Shown here: positions 57,201 through 64,000 of the stretch, one piece after another
Layout: each line of letters opens with the position of its first letter
Numbering within the stretch: position 1 is the stretch's first letter
Origin: Kosakonia oryzendophytica
GTDB lineage: Bacteria; Pseudomonadota; Gammaproteobacteria; Enterobacterales; Enterobacteriaceae
DNA: 64,000 nt
Assembly (NCBI RefSeq): GCF_900094925.1
Contig: NZ_FMAY01000008.1
Location: forward strand, 62,001-126,000
Direction: 5' to 3'
Program-made: the position numbers and the translations under genes
The notes under the pieces: model-generated
Seen by the model: only the letters and a program-made list of their open reading frames with translations
Databases searched by the model: none
Told to the model about the DNA's origin: nothing

Positions 57201-58597
57201 CAACCGTAACGATCAACATAAGCTTGTAGCGCTTTTTGTCGCTGATGAGGATCGAGCTGTTGCGGATCGGCAGAATTCAGTAAGACTTCAGGCTCACGTC
57301 GAACCACTTCATCAAAAAAGCGAGGATCACAACCGGCCAACCATGCCGCAACAGGACGCATTGTAGGGCGTATAACTTCATTACCCTGCATCGTTCTCGT
57401 GAACAGCAACCGTTTTGCCGCTTTCACCGTTAGCCCTTTTTCAAGCAGGACGCGAATCTGTTCTGCCGCAAGGTATTCGATCACTGAACGATGATGAAAA
57501 CGTACCCGCCCATAACTGGCGAAGCCAAATAATGGGCGCTCAAGCAATACCTGCCGCTCATCCTTTGTCCAGTCGGAGAGAAGAGTGTTCACATCCAGCG
57601 CTTGTTCTCCCGCATCTCCCAAATTTGATTCAGCGCTGTGACGGAGGGTCAACTTCCGGCTAAGCAGGGCTGCCAGTGCCAATTTGCGCGCGCCTTCCAG
57701 TGCCTTGTCGTCTGATAACGCAACGTGTTCAGAACGGTCTGGATTAGGCCGTAGTTTTATCGCAATGTCATGTGCAACCTGTTCCCGATGTGTCCGGATA
57801 CGCCGGGACTCAGCCCAGCTGCTGCAAAGCTCAATTAAGTCCTGCGGGCGCCGTGCAAACTCCTCAGCGTTTCTCCGGTGAATATCCTCCATGAAACCCT
57901 CAACATCGACAACGCGCTGTCTGATGGCCATCTCGCGTATTTGAAGGTTATTCAAAGGCATTAAACCAACATGCAACCAGGTGGGTACCTCTTCCTTCTC
58001 CTCCCTGATTTGATGCGGGTCGATAGCAATGGCTGCAAAGGTGCTGGCGTTATATTCAGCCGCGCTTTTTGGCACCGGCAAATATTTTTCGATGAGTTGT
58101 TGTTCAATACGAATCGGACGCGTCGTGATGACTATTCTGGCCCGCGCAAGTTGCCCTTTCAACGCCCGGTTTAGCCGACGTAATGCCTGTTCGAAAGAAC
58201 CAAGGGTAAGTTTTAACTCGTCAATCGCATCCAGAAAGAAAGTGGCGATAGCCGATTCTGAACTCAGCCAGGTCTCAAACTGTTGCTGCCCTTCATGATC
58301 AAACATCTCCAGCAGTTCTGTTTGTGCAAGAACAGCAAGCTCAAGAAAAAAGGCCGGCTCTCCTGACGCTTTTAACTCCTCTTGTTGCTGTTGGCATTCA
58401 TAGGTTTTTCCTGCTCCGGCTTCGGCAATGATAAGAATACGCGGGGACTGAAGAAGCACTGGCCATGTCATCACACCAGGCATGCCAGGAGATAACAGTG
58501 CCGCGAGGTGATGGATATCCGTCGCATCCTCGGCGGAAAGTTTACGGAAAGTGCGTTGAATGGCTTGCTGGTTACCTTTTTTATTATCGCTACGCAT
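54224..58597 (-). CDS. NACHT/STAND-type NTPase fused to a C-terminal PD-(D/E)XK-like nuclease
   Basis: A single 1457-residue gene. Walker A is AEAGAGKT (residues 58-65), Walker B FFLDAIDEL (120-128) and the sensor Arg VITTR (160), the arrangement of NACHT-like STAND ATPases. A long helical-repeat-like middle (about 300-1290) follows. Near the C-terminus ETDIRL (D1328), VIELKIGE (E1342, K1344) and ALSDQLVNKYM match a restriction-nuclease-like D...ExK core. The end is basic (KRVSPRKRGRVKG). It lies alone between tRNA-fMet and amiC, where E. coli has nothing, with its own upstream repeats. Sensing of a phage component followed by DNA cleavage is the likely role, by analogy with Avs/bNACHT proteins (inference). 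Confidence 0.75.
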   Translation of the reverse strand: MRSDNKKGNQQAIQRTFRKLSAEDATDIHHLAALLSPGMPGVMTWPVLLQSPRILIIAEAGAGKTYECQQQQEELKASGEPAFFLELAVLAQTELLEMFDHEGQQQFETWLSSESAIATFFLDAIDELKLTLGSFEQALRRLNRALKGQLARARIVITTRPIRIEQQLIEKYLPVPKSAAEYNASTFAAIAIDPHQIREEKEEVPTWLHVGLMPLNNLQIREMAIRQRVVDVEGFMEDIHRRNAEEFARRPQDLIELCSSWAESRRIRTHREQVAHDIAIKLRPNPDRSEHVALSDDKALEGARKLALAALLSRKLTLRHSAESNLGDAGEQALDVNTLLSDWTKDERQVLLERPLFGFASYGRVRFHHRSVIEYLAAEQIRVLLEKGLTVKAAKRLLFTRTMQGNEVIRPTMRPVAAWLAGCDPRFFDEVVRREPEVLLNSADPQQLDPHQRQKALQAYVDRYGCGGWRGLEVPEINARRFVSTDLSELINKLWQRGIENKEIRVFLLKLIEAGPLPACEHIPREVALADETAIDERYDAVDALVALNSPALQPVVLRLETRPDIWNDHMLQHMICRLFPGHMDIDQLLPLLMRTESSAHVVSDLSWRLPGIVSAKDFPESLLEPLRERLTECILDGALWDKTARRKVVPRVHLVAALAQVCSRLLENGERKEHVFRSVAVAFYLRDEYRYRNDAYQNLRAAIDTLSGRERESLFWASDALSQVFHPEEDAFQRMLAATSGGAITPEPERDSEWIITCLTDKQRPLEDREMLLEVAIRFLYPTALSFHEYVEHLKSCVADTPALVADLDKVLQRRHVFDPVFAESERQSALDEQQRNARKAQAMASWIDLWNEISDNPDRAFSQDCVDTTIKKLWHVMESTESHGRATGWNRAFLENHFGKETADRVRAALIPCWRRERPGLGMEVKPEDRNVVYRRWQLGFAAIFAESEDPDWARKLSPAEAENAARYVPIGYGSFPSWLEALVIAHPTAVSSTLGAQLTFELTLPSPSPILHGLEYATPAIAAIFVPCLRQWLEQNASSTGNKEDPTRAKQRLKRVLDVLIQHGDPEAVEQIRLLARKRLRRTGVRFESVWVAALLQLEPTTGVEKLERILAKIPVSKDSAALDWFGELFDTHHLNAPVNLSQPGFTPELLLRLVRLAYTHIRREDDPWHEGSWTPDRRDYAQSGRDVILSALLNTTGSSAWSARIALSQDPLFADFSARALAIALEKAAQEADSDVLSEGDIAGIYGGHDLPPASSESMFALLCDRLDDLDELLLSDVSPRESWAGIRDERVMRRVIARELRNSARNSYTVDQESATADEKETDIRLRSLAGPQAVIELKIGEKPRSANDLRAALSDQLVNKYMASEECRAGCLMITIASDKNWKKPEDGKKMDFAQLIEWLNDEAMRLVEKLGYGMQLKVKGVDLRPRLATEKDAKRVSPRKRGRVKGNKTS

Positions 58598-58640
58598 AGT
58601 GGCGGGTTCCTGCTTAATCCTTTCGTTGCCGGGTCACTTA

Positions 58641-58664
58641 TTGTTATAAACACGTTGTTATAAA
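58641..58664 (-). promoter_or_regulatory. tandem TTGTTATAAA repeats before the NTPase-nuclease gene
   Basis: TTGTTATAAA occurs twice with a 14-base period (58641-58650 and 58655-58664), about 45 bases upstream of the start codon. Read on the coding strand each unit is TTTATAACAA and contains a TATAAC -10-like hexamer. Promoter and possible operator function is inferred. Confidence 0.45.
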
Positions 58665-58690
58665 AATGGCGCCTTAGGGCGCCTGTTTTT
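58663..58690 (-). terminator. terminator of amiC
   Basis: On the minus strand, two GGCGCC half-sites separated by CTAA are followed by ATTTTT; on the plus strand a T tract follows as well. Confidence 0.7.
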
Positions 58691-59944
58691 TTATTGCCTT
58701 CTTGCCAGCGTCGCGCCATCCGCGAAATAGGCCTTTATCCCCGCCAGAATCGACTCTGCCACTTCCTGCTGGAACTTCGCGGTCTTGAGCTTACGCTCCT
58801 CTTCCACGTTACTGATAAAGGCGGTTTCGACCAGAATCGACGGAATGTCCGGCGCTTTCAGCACCGCAAACCCTGCCTGTTCCACCTGGTTCTTATGCAG
58901 GTTATTGACCGTGCCAAGACGGTTAAGCACCGCTTTGCCAAACTTCAGACTGTCGTTAATGGTCAGTGATTGAACCATATCAAACATGGTGTGGTCCAGA
59001 TAGCGATCGCCGCTCTTACTGACGCCGCCTATCAGGTCAGCCGCGTTTTGCGTATCGGCGAGGTACTTCGCGGCGGTACTGGTCGCCCCTTTGGTGGAGA
59101 GCGCAAACACCGATGAACCGCTGGGCTGTCGGCTACTGAATGCATCTGCATGTATCGAAACAAACAGATCCGCGCGCTGTTTCTGCGCTTTGGCAACACG
59201 CACCTTCAACGGAATAAACACATCCTCGTTGCGCGTCATGTAGGCCTTCATATTGCTTTCTTTTTCGATCAGCGCATGCAGACGACGAGCGATTTGCAGC
59301 ACCACGTCTTTTTCGCGGGTGTGATATTTGCCCGTTGCGCCCGGATCTTCGCCACCGTGTCCTGGATCGAGCATGATCACAATCGGACGATCGCGTCCGG
59401 CTTTGCCCGGCTGCGGACCGCTTTCCGCTGGAGGGACCTGGTTATCAAGATCGCCTTTGTTGTACTCTTCCAGCAAGGCCAGCAGCGGATCCTGTACATC
59501 TTTCGCATTCGCCGGATAAAGGTCCATCACCAGGCGCTCTTTAAATCCGGCAACCGGAGCCAGCGCAAACAGCTGCGGAGTGATGTTTTGCTTCAATTCA
59601 AACACCATCCGCACTGTTTGTGGATCGAACTGACCAACGCGAGCCGATTTAATATAGGGATCGTCACTGCGAATTTGCGCGCCCATGCCTTTCAACACGG
59701 AATTAAGATGCACGCCTTCGAGATCCACCACCAGCCGGTCAGGATTACTCAGCGCAAACTGCTTATATTTAATGACCTGGTTAGACTCCACCGTCACGCG
59801 TGTGTAGGTCGAGGCGGGCCACACGCGAACCGCCACTACCTGGCTGACTGCGGCCAGACTGACCTGGCTCACGCTTAATAACCACATGGCCCCCGCCCCT
59901 TTTAATAATCTGCGGCGGCTCAGCGCTGATTGACTTCCCGACAT
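58691..59944 (-). CDS. amiC: N-acetylmuramoyl-L-alanine amidase AmiC
   Basis: A 417-residue periplasmic amidase: twin-arginine signal [27 protein letters not shown] targeting domain, and the zinc amidase with [34 protein letters not shown] and [14 protein letters not shown]. It splits septal peptidoglycan when activated by NlpD, encoded at 35.3-36.5 kb. The start at 59944 gives the E. coli length. Confidence 0.95.
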   Translation of the reverse strand: MSGSQSALSRRRLLKGAGAMWLLSVSQVSLAAVSQVVAVRVWPASTYTRVTVESNQVIKYKQFALSNPDRLVVDLEGVHLNSVLKGMGAQIRSDDPYIKSARVGQFDPQTVRMVFELKQNITPQLFALAPVAGFKERLVMDLYPANAKDVQDPLLALLEEYNKGDLDNQVPPAESGPQPGKAGRDRPIVIMLDPGHGGEDPGATGKYHTREKDVVLQIARRLHALIEKESNMKAYMTRNEDVFIPLKVRVAKAQKQRADLFVSIHADAFSSRQPSGSSVFALSTKGATSTAAKYLADTQNAADLIGGVSKSGDRYLDHTMFDMVQSLTINDSLKFGKAVLNRLGTVNNLHKNQVEQAGFAVLKAPDIPSILVETAFISNVEEERKLKTAKFQQEVAESILAGIKAYFADGATLARRQ

Positions 59945-60141
59945 GCTTCTCCCGAGCAATTAAACTGAAATAGTAATGAACGTCAGAATTGACCGAAAAC
60001 TTTAACGAATGACGCATAAACTGTCATCTATTAAAGGGTAAACATATGTCTGGCTAATGGCTTTGTGGGCGTAGGTTTATTGTTTACTGAAAAATTTTGC
60101 ACTTGCGCGCGGCACCAGAAAAGAATAAAAATACACAAATT

Positions 60142-60157
60142 ACGAATAATCATGCAG
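60142..60157 (+). promoter_or_regulatory. ARG box candidate for argA
   Basis: ACGAATAATCATGCAG matches the ArgR half-site pattern (TGNAT....ATNCA) except for one base in the left arm, 12 bases before the argA start. ArgR repression of argA is established; the exact box is a visual call. Confidence 0.45.
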
Positions 60158-60169
60158 TGAGGGTAGGCC

Positions 60170-61501
60170 GTGGTAAAGGAACGCAGAACCGAACTGGTAC
60201 AGGGATTCCGCCATTCAGTTCCCTATATTAATGCTCATCGGGGAAAAACGTTTGTCATTATGCTTGGCGGTGAAGCGATTGAGCATGAAAACTTTTCCAG
60301 CATTGTCAATGACATCGGTCTGCTGCACAGCCTGGGTATCCGGTTGGTGGTGGTCTACGGCGCACGCCCGCAAATAGACGCGAATCTCGCCGAACACCAT
60401 CATGAACCGATTTATCATAAAAATACCCGTGTTACCGACGCCAAAACGCTGGAACTGGTGAAACAGGCTGCCGGCCTGTTGCAACTGGATATCACTGCCC
60501 GCCTTTCTATGAGCCTCAACAACACGCCGTTGCAGGGGGCGCATATAAATGTGGTAAGCGGCAACTTTATCATCGCGCAACCGCTGGGCGTGGATGACGG
60601 TGTGGATTACTGCCACAGCGGACGTATTCGCCGCATTGATGAAGAAGCGATCCACCGCCAGCTCGATAGTGGCGCGATTGTTCTGATGGGCCCGGTCGCC
60701 GTTTCGGTCACTGGAGAGAGCTTTAACCTCACGTCTGAAGAGATCGCCACTCAGCTTGCCATCAAACTGAAAGCGGAAAAAATGATCGGTTTTTGCTCCT
60801 CACAGGGCGTGATGAACGACGAAGGCGAAATCGTCTCTGAATTGTTCCCAAACGAAGCCCAGGCACGCGTGGACGTGCTGGAAGAGCGTGGAGATTACTA
60901 CTCCGGCACCGTGCGCTTCCTGCGCGGCGCGGTGAAAGCCTGCCGTAGCGGTGTGCGGCGTAGCCACTTAATCAGCTATCAGGAAGACGGCGCCTTGTTG
61001 CAAGAGCTCTTCTCGCGCGACGGTATTGGTACGCAGATCGTGATGGAGAGTGCCGAGCAAATCCGTCGTGCAACCATTAACGACATTGGCGGTATTCTTG
61101 AGCTGATCCGTCCGCTGGAGCAACAGGGCATCCTGGTGCGCCGCTCCCGCGAACAGCTGGAAATGGAGATCGACAAGTTCACCATTATTGAGCGCGATAA
61201 CCTGACCATCGCCTGCGCGGCACTTTATCCGTTCCCGGAAGAGAAGATTGGCGAAATGGCCTGTGTGGCGGTGCATCCGGACTACCGCAGTTCTTCACGC
61301 GGCGAGATGCTACTGGAGCGCGTGGCGGCACAGGCGAAACAAATGGGACTGGCGAAACTGTTTGTCCTGACTACCCGCAGCATTCACTGGTTCCAGGAGC
61401 GCGGGTTTACGCCGGTGGATATCGACTCCCTGCCGGAAAGTAAAAAACAGATGTACAACTATCAGCGTCGCTCAAAAGTACTGATGGCCGATCTCACCTG
61501 A
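60170..61501 (+). CDS. argA: N-acetylglutamate synthase
   Basis: A 443-residue first enzyme of arginine synthesis: amino-acid-kinase-like N-domain ([43 protein letters not shown]) that binds arginine and a C-terminal GNAT domain ([24 protein letters not shown]). The start is GTG, as in E. coli. Confidence 0.96.
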   Translation: MVKERRTELVQGFRHSVPYINAHRGKTFVIMLGGEAIEHENFSSIVNDIGLLHSLGIRLVVVYGARPQIDANLAEHHHEPIYHKNTRVTDAKTLELVKQAAGLLQLDITARLSMSLNNTPLQGAHINVVSGNFIIAQPLGVDDGVDYCHSGRIRRIDEEAIHRQLDSGAIVLMGPVAVSVTGESFNLTSEEIATQLAIKLKAEKMIGFCSSQGVMNDEGEIVSELFPNEAQARVDVLEERGDYYSGTVRFLRGAVKACRSGVRRSHLISYQEDGALLQELFSRDGIGTQIVMESAEQIRRATINDIGGILELIRPLEQQGILVRRSREQLEMEIDKFTIIERDNLTIACAALYPFPEEKIGEMACVAVHPDYRSSSRGEMLLERVAAQAKQMGLAKLFVLTTRSIHWFQERGFTPVDIDSLPESKKQMYNYQRRSKVLMADLT

Positions 61502-61507
61502 ACCTCG

Positions 61508-61526
61508 CCCCCGCGTCATGCGGGGG
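61508..61526. terminator. hairpin between argA and recD
   Basis: CCCCCGC/GCGGGGG with loop GTCAT lies between the two convergent stop codons. The T tract is poor. Confidence 0.6.
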
Positions 61527-63359
61527 TTACATCATCCGACGAAATAACGCCTCCAGGCCGCTGCGCCTCTCCGTACGGGAGGTGATGGCCTGCATCAACA
61601 CACGCTCGTCCGCATACAGCGATAAGCGCTTGCGCGCGCGGGTAATCGCGGTATAGACCAGCTCACGCGTCACTACCGGTACGATCTGCTGCGGCAGGAT
61701 CAGCGCGGCGTGATCGAACTCTGATCCCTGCGATTTATGCACGGTCATCGCCCACGCAGTGTCGTGCTCCGGTAAACGCCCTGGCTGCACCGATTTAATG
61801 GTGCCATCCGGCAGCGGAAACCAGACGCGGATCCCCTGCCCCTGCTCAAGCGCAATGCCGATGTCACCGTTAAACAGCCCCAGCGATGAGTCATTACGCG
61901 CGATCATTACCGGTCGCCCGTGATACCAACGGGAGTGCGGCAATCGCGTAATCTGCCGCTGGCGTAATAACGCTTGCTCAAGTCGCTCATTCAAGCCGCT
62001 TACGCCGAATGGCCCTTCCCGCAATGCGCACAGCAACTGGTATTCGCCAAACGCTGCGATCACCTCTGCAGGCGCCGCATTGCTGTGTACCAGCGAGAGA
62101 TAACGGGCATAACCGGCAAGGGCATCATCCAGCATCTGCTGATACTCTTCCGTCGACTGTAACGGCTTACGCTCAATATCGCTAAACCCCTGCCCGAACA
62201 CGTCCCGGGTGGCGGATTTATCCCCCCGGTTTACCGCAGCAGCAAGCTGACCAATGCCGGAATCACTGCCGAAGCGATAGCTTTTTTGCAGCAGACACAA
62301 ACTGTCACGCAGTGCGCTGGCCGCGCTCCCGTCTCCCGCCGGTACCGCACAGCCGGTCAGGCGCGTCAATTGTGCTGCGCGTTCCGCCGTGTAACCAGCA
62401 TTAACCCAGGCGCAGATATCCCCCAGCACAGCGCCGGCCTCCACCGACGCCAGTTGATCGCGATCGCCAAGGAAAATCACCCGGGCATGCGGCGGTAGCG
62501 CCTCAATCAACCGCGACATCATCGGCAAATCGATCATAGAGGCTTCATCAACGACCAGCACATCCAGATGCAGCGGGTTACCCGCATGATGGCGCATGCG
62601 CTGGCTACCCGGCTGAGCGCCCAATAATCGGTGCAGTGTGCTGGCCTCATCGGGCAGCATCGCTTTTTGTTGCTCATTCAACGACAGCTGACGCAGCGCA
62701 TTACCCAGCGATTCGGTTAATCGTGCGGCGGCTTTACCGGTTGGCGCCGCGAGGCGGATACGACACTTGTCGCCATCAACCATCTGCACCAGCGCAGCAA
62801 GCAGTTTCGCCACGGTGGTGGTTTTGCCGGTCCCGGGCCCTCCGGAAATCACCGAAATCCGCCGGGTTAACGCAACGGCGGCGGCCACTTTCTGCCAGTT
62901 GACGTCATCGGTAGCCGGAAATAGTGATGTAAGGGCCTGCGTCAGGCGCACCTCGTCAACCGCCAGGGGCGTGTTCTCTTGCGCAAAGAATGCAGCGACC
63001 TGCCGTTCGTTGCACCACATTCGGTTCAGGTAGAGACGCCCGTCGGAGAGGATCAATGGCGTGGGGGCATCTCCCTCACTCACAGCGGGAGAGGCCAGTA
63101 GAGTTGCCTGCCAGTCATCCGGTTGCCCGGCGCATTCAAACAATTGCGCTAATAGCGTCGAGGGGTGAGCGAACGCCTCAGGCGTAAGACGCGCCAGCGG
63201 CAGGCAGACATGCCCTTCCCCCGCTTCATGGCTGAGCAGTGCAGCCGCCAGCATGACGGCTGGCTCATCTTCGGTGGTCACAGTAAGGGCGAACTGAACG
63301 TCCAACGGACGCAGCAACTTCTGCTGCGCCGCTTCACGTAATAAGGTCGTCATGCTCAT
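61527..63359 (-). CDS. recD: exodeoxyribonuclease V subunit alpha (RecD helicase)
   Basis: A 610-residue SF1B helicase with Walker [36 protein letters not shown] (motif II), [20 protein letters not shown] (motif III) and [18 protein letters not shown] with [12 protein letters not shown] (motifs V-VI). It is the fast motor of RecBCD. The ATG overlaps the recB stop as ATGA; a second ATG two codons later is possible. Confidence 0.96.
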   Translation of the reverse strand: MSMTTLLREAAQQKLLRPLDVQFALTVTTEDEPAVMLAAALLSHEAGEGHVCLPLARLTPEAFAHPSTLLAQLFECAGQPDDWQATLLASPAVSEGDAPTPLILSDGRLYLNRMWCNERQVAAFFAQENTPLAVDEVRLTQALTSLFPATDDVNWQKVAAAVALTRRISVISGGPGTGKTTTVAKLLAALVQMVDGDKCRIRLAAPTGKAAARLTESLGNALRQLSLNEQQKAMLPDEASTLHRLLGAQPGSQRMRHHAGNPLHLDVLVVDEASMIDLPMMSRLIEALPPHARVIFLGDRDQLASVEAGAVLGDICAWVNAGYTAERAAQLTRLTGCAVPAGDGSAASALRDSLCLLQKSYRFGSDSGIGQLAAAVNRGDKSATRDVFGQGFSDIERKPLQSTEEYQQMLDDALAGYARYLSLVHSNAAPAEVIAAFGEYQLLCALREGPFGVSGLNERLEQALLRQRQITRLPHSRWYHGRPVMIARNDSSLGLFNGDIGIALEQGQGIRVWFPLPDGTIKSVQPGRLPEHDTAWAMTVHKSQGSEFDHAALILPQQIVPVVTRELVYTAITRARKRLSLYADERVLMQAITSRTERRSGLEALFRRMM

Positions 63360-64000
63360 GGCGTCATCTCCTGCTCCAGCCCGGCAAATAACGCATCCAT
63401 TTGCGCAATCAGCGCGCCATCAGGACGGGTAGCAAAAATGCCCTGCTGCGGGTTTTGGGCTTCCACACCGCGTAAAAAGAGATAAATCACGCCGCCGAAA
63501 TGGCGTTCATAGTCATACCCTGGAATGCGATGGCGCAAATAACGGTGCAGTGCGAGCGTATAGAGCTGGTATTGCAAATCGTAACGATGCGACTGCATCG
63601 CCGCCGCCATCGCCTCTTGCGTGTAGGCCTCTGCGCTCTCACCCAGCCAGTTAGATTTATAATCCAGCAGGTAGTAGCGCCCGTTATGGCGAAACACCAG
63701 GTCGATAAAGCCTTTCAGCATGCCGCGAACATCGCGAAAATCAAGCGGCGGGCAGCCTGCCGATAGCGGGTCGTAGCGGCGTATCAATGCATCCAGTGCA
63801 GGCGCGGTTAATGTCTCGCTGATGGGGAGATAAAACTCCATCTCCACCTGTTTATCTTTGCCGCTCAACTGGCGCAGACACACGCCGGACTGTGCCAACG
63901 GCGCGCGCAATACCGTCTCCAGCCAGTCGCTGAATACCGGTTGCCAGTGCTCTTCATAGCCGCCCGTAAGCAATTTTTCCGTTACCCACGGCGCAGAAAC
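63356..64000 (-). CDS. recB: exodeoxyribonuclease V subunit beta (RecB), C-terminal part
   Basis: The last 214 codons of recB run off the right edge of the window; the frame is open to base 64000 (...[18 protein letters not shown]). The nuclease active site is present: LKGFIDLVF, then [13 protein letters not shown] with Asp and Lys ligands, followed by [24 protein letters not shown]. It is the RecBCD nuclease that degrades DNA and is retuned at Chi. Confidence 0.95.
   Translation of the reverse strand, partial: VSAPWVTEKLLTGGYEEHWQPVFSDWLETVLRAPLAQSGVCLRQLSGKDKQVEMEFYLPISETLTAPALDALIRRYDPLSAGCPPLDFRDVRGMLKGFIDLVFRHNGRYYLLDYKSNWLGESAEAYTQEAMAAAMQSHRYDLQYQLYTLALHRYLRHRIPGYDYERHFGGVIYLFLRGVEAQNPQQGIFATRPDGALIAQMDALFAGLEQEMTP

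Noticed and set aside
54118..58690. Integrative element inserted in tRNA-fMet
   Set aside because: No integrase gene and no second copy of the tRNA 3' end near 58.6 kb; the insert is a single gene, so how it entered is unclear.

Overview
The window is chromosomal DNA from a member of the Enterobacteriaceae. From mutS (28.4 kb) to recB (64 kb) the gene order follows the Escherichia/Salmonella/Klebsiella backbone: mutS, rpoS-nlpD-pcm-surE-truD-ispF-ispD-ftsB, ygbE, cysC-N-D, iap, rlmM-ygdD-gcvA, gcvB, ygdI, csdA-csdE, tcdA, mltA, two initiator tRNAs, amiC, argA, recD and recB. An intrinsic rarA-oqxAB-oqxR locus and a second siroheme synthase in the cysDNC operon point towards the Enterobacter/Klebsiella/Kluyvera side of the family. 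The species cannot be fixed by reading alone.

The left 28 kb is accessory. From 1 to 7.0 kb: a TetR/hydrolase pair with two matching operator-like palindromes, an orphan AT-rich SGNH-like gene, and a MipA/OmpV outer-membrane gene broken by one extra base in a G7 run, divergent from an OmpR-type two-component system. From 7.3 to 12.9 kb: the complete rarA-oqxA-oqxB-oqxR multidrug efflux locus.

From 13.2 to 28.4 kb lies a composite island whose joints are marked by copies of the mutS leader. A fossil leader with the first 13 codons of a divergent mutS allele sits at 13.2 kb, a second decayed leader at 23.1 kb, and the functional leader directly before mutS at 28.4 kb. Module 1 (13.5-23.0 kb) holds a cellobiose-type PTS operon with a GH4 phospho-glycosidase and an enolase-superfamily dehydratase, two LysR regulators, a DHFR-like reductase, a medium-chain oxidoreductase, a small monooxygenase and an IS3-family scrap. 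Module 2 (23.2-28.3 kb) is a compact five-gene operon: a protein with a Cys/Gly-rich C-terminal tail, an ABC exporter, a JmjC-type oxygenase, a DUF2164 protein and an NTF2-like protein. It looks like an uncharacterised peptide-modification/export or metal-handling system.

On the backbone, the mutS-rpoS interval carries a palindromic repeat array and the hydroxyarylic acid decarboxylase operon (ecdBCD) with its regulator hosA and a likely HosA operator. No cas genes or CRISPR array lie between iap and rlmM. Between the tRNA-fMet pair and amiC sits one 1457-residue gene with an N-terminal NACHT/STAND-type NTPase and a C-terminal PD-(D/E)XK-like nuclease, a strong candidate for a single-gene anti-phage defence. 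The cysteine supply chain (cysG2-D-N-C), CsdA-CsdE-TcdA (tRNA ct6A), and NlpD and AmiC (activator and amidase of daughter-cell separation) are functional sets that fall together in this window.
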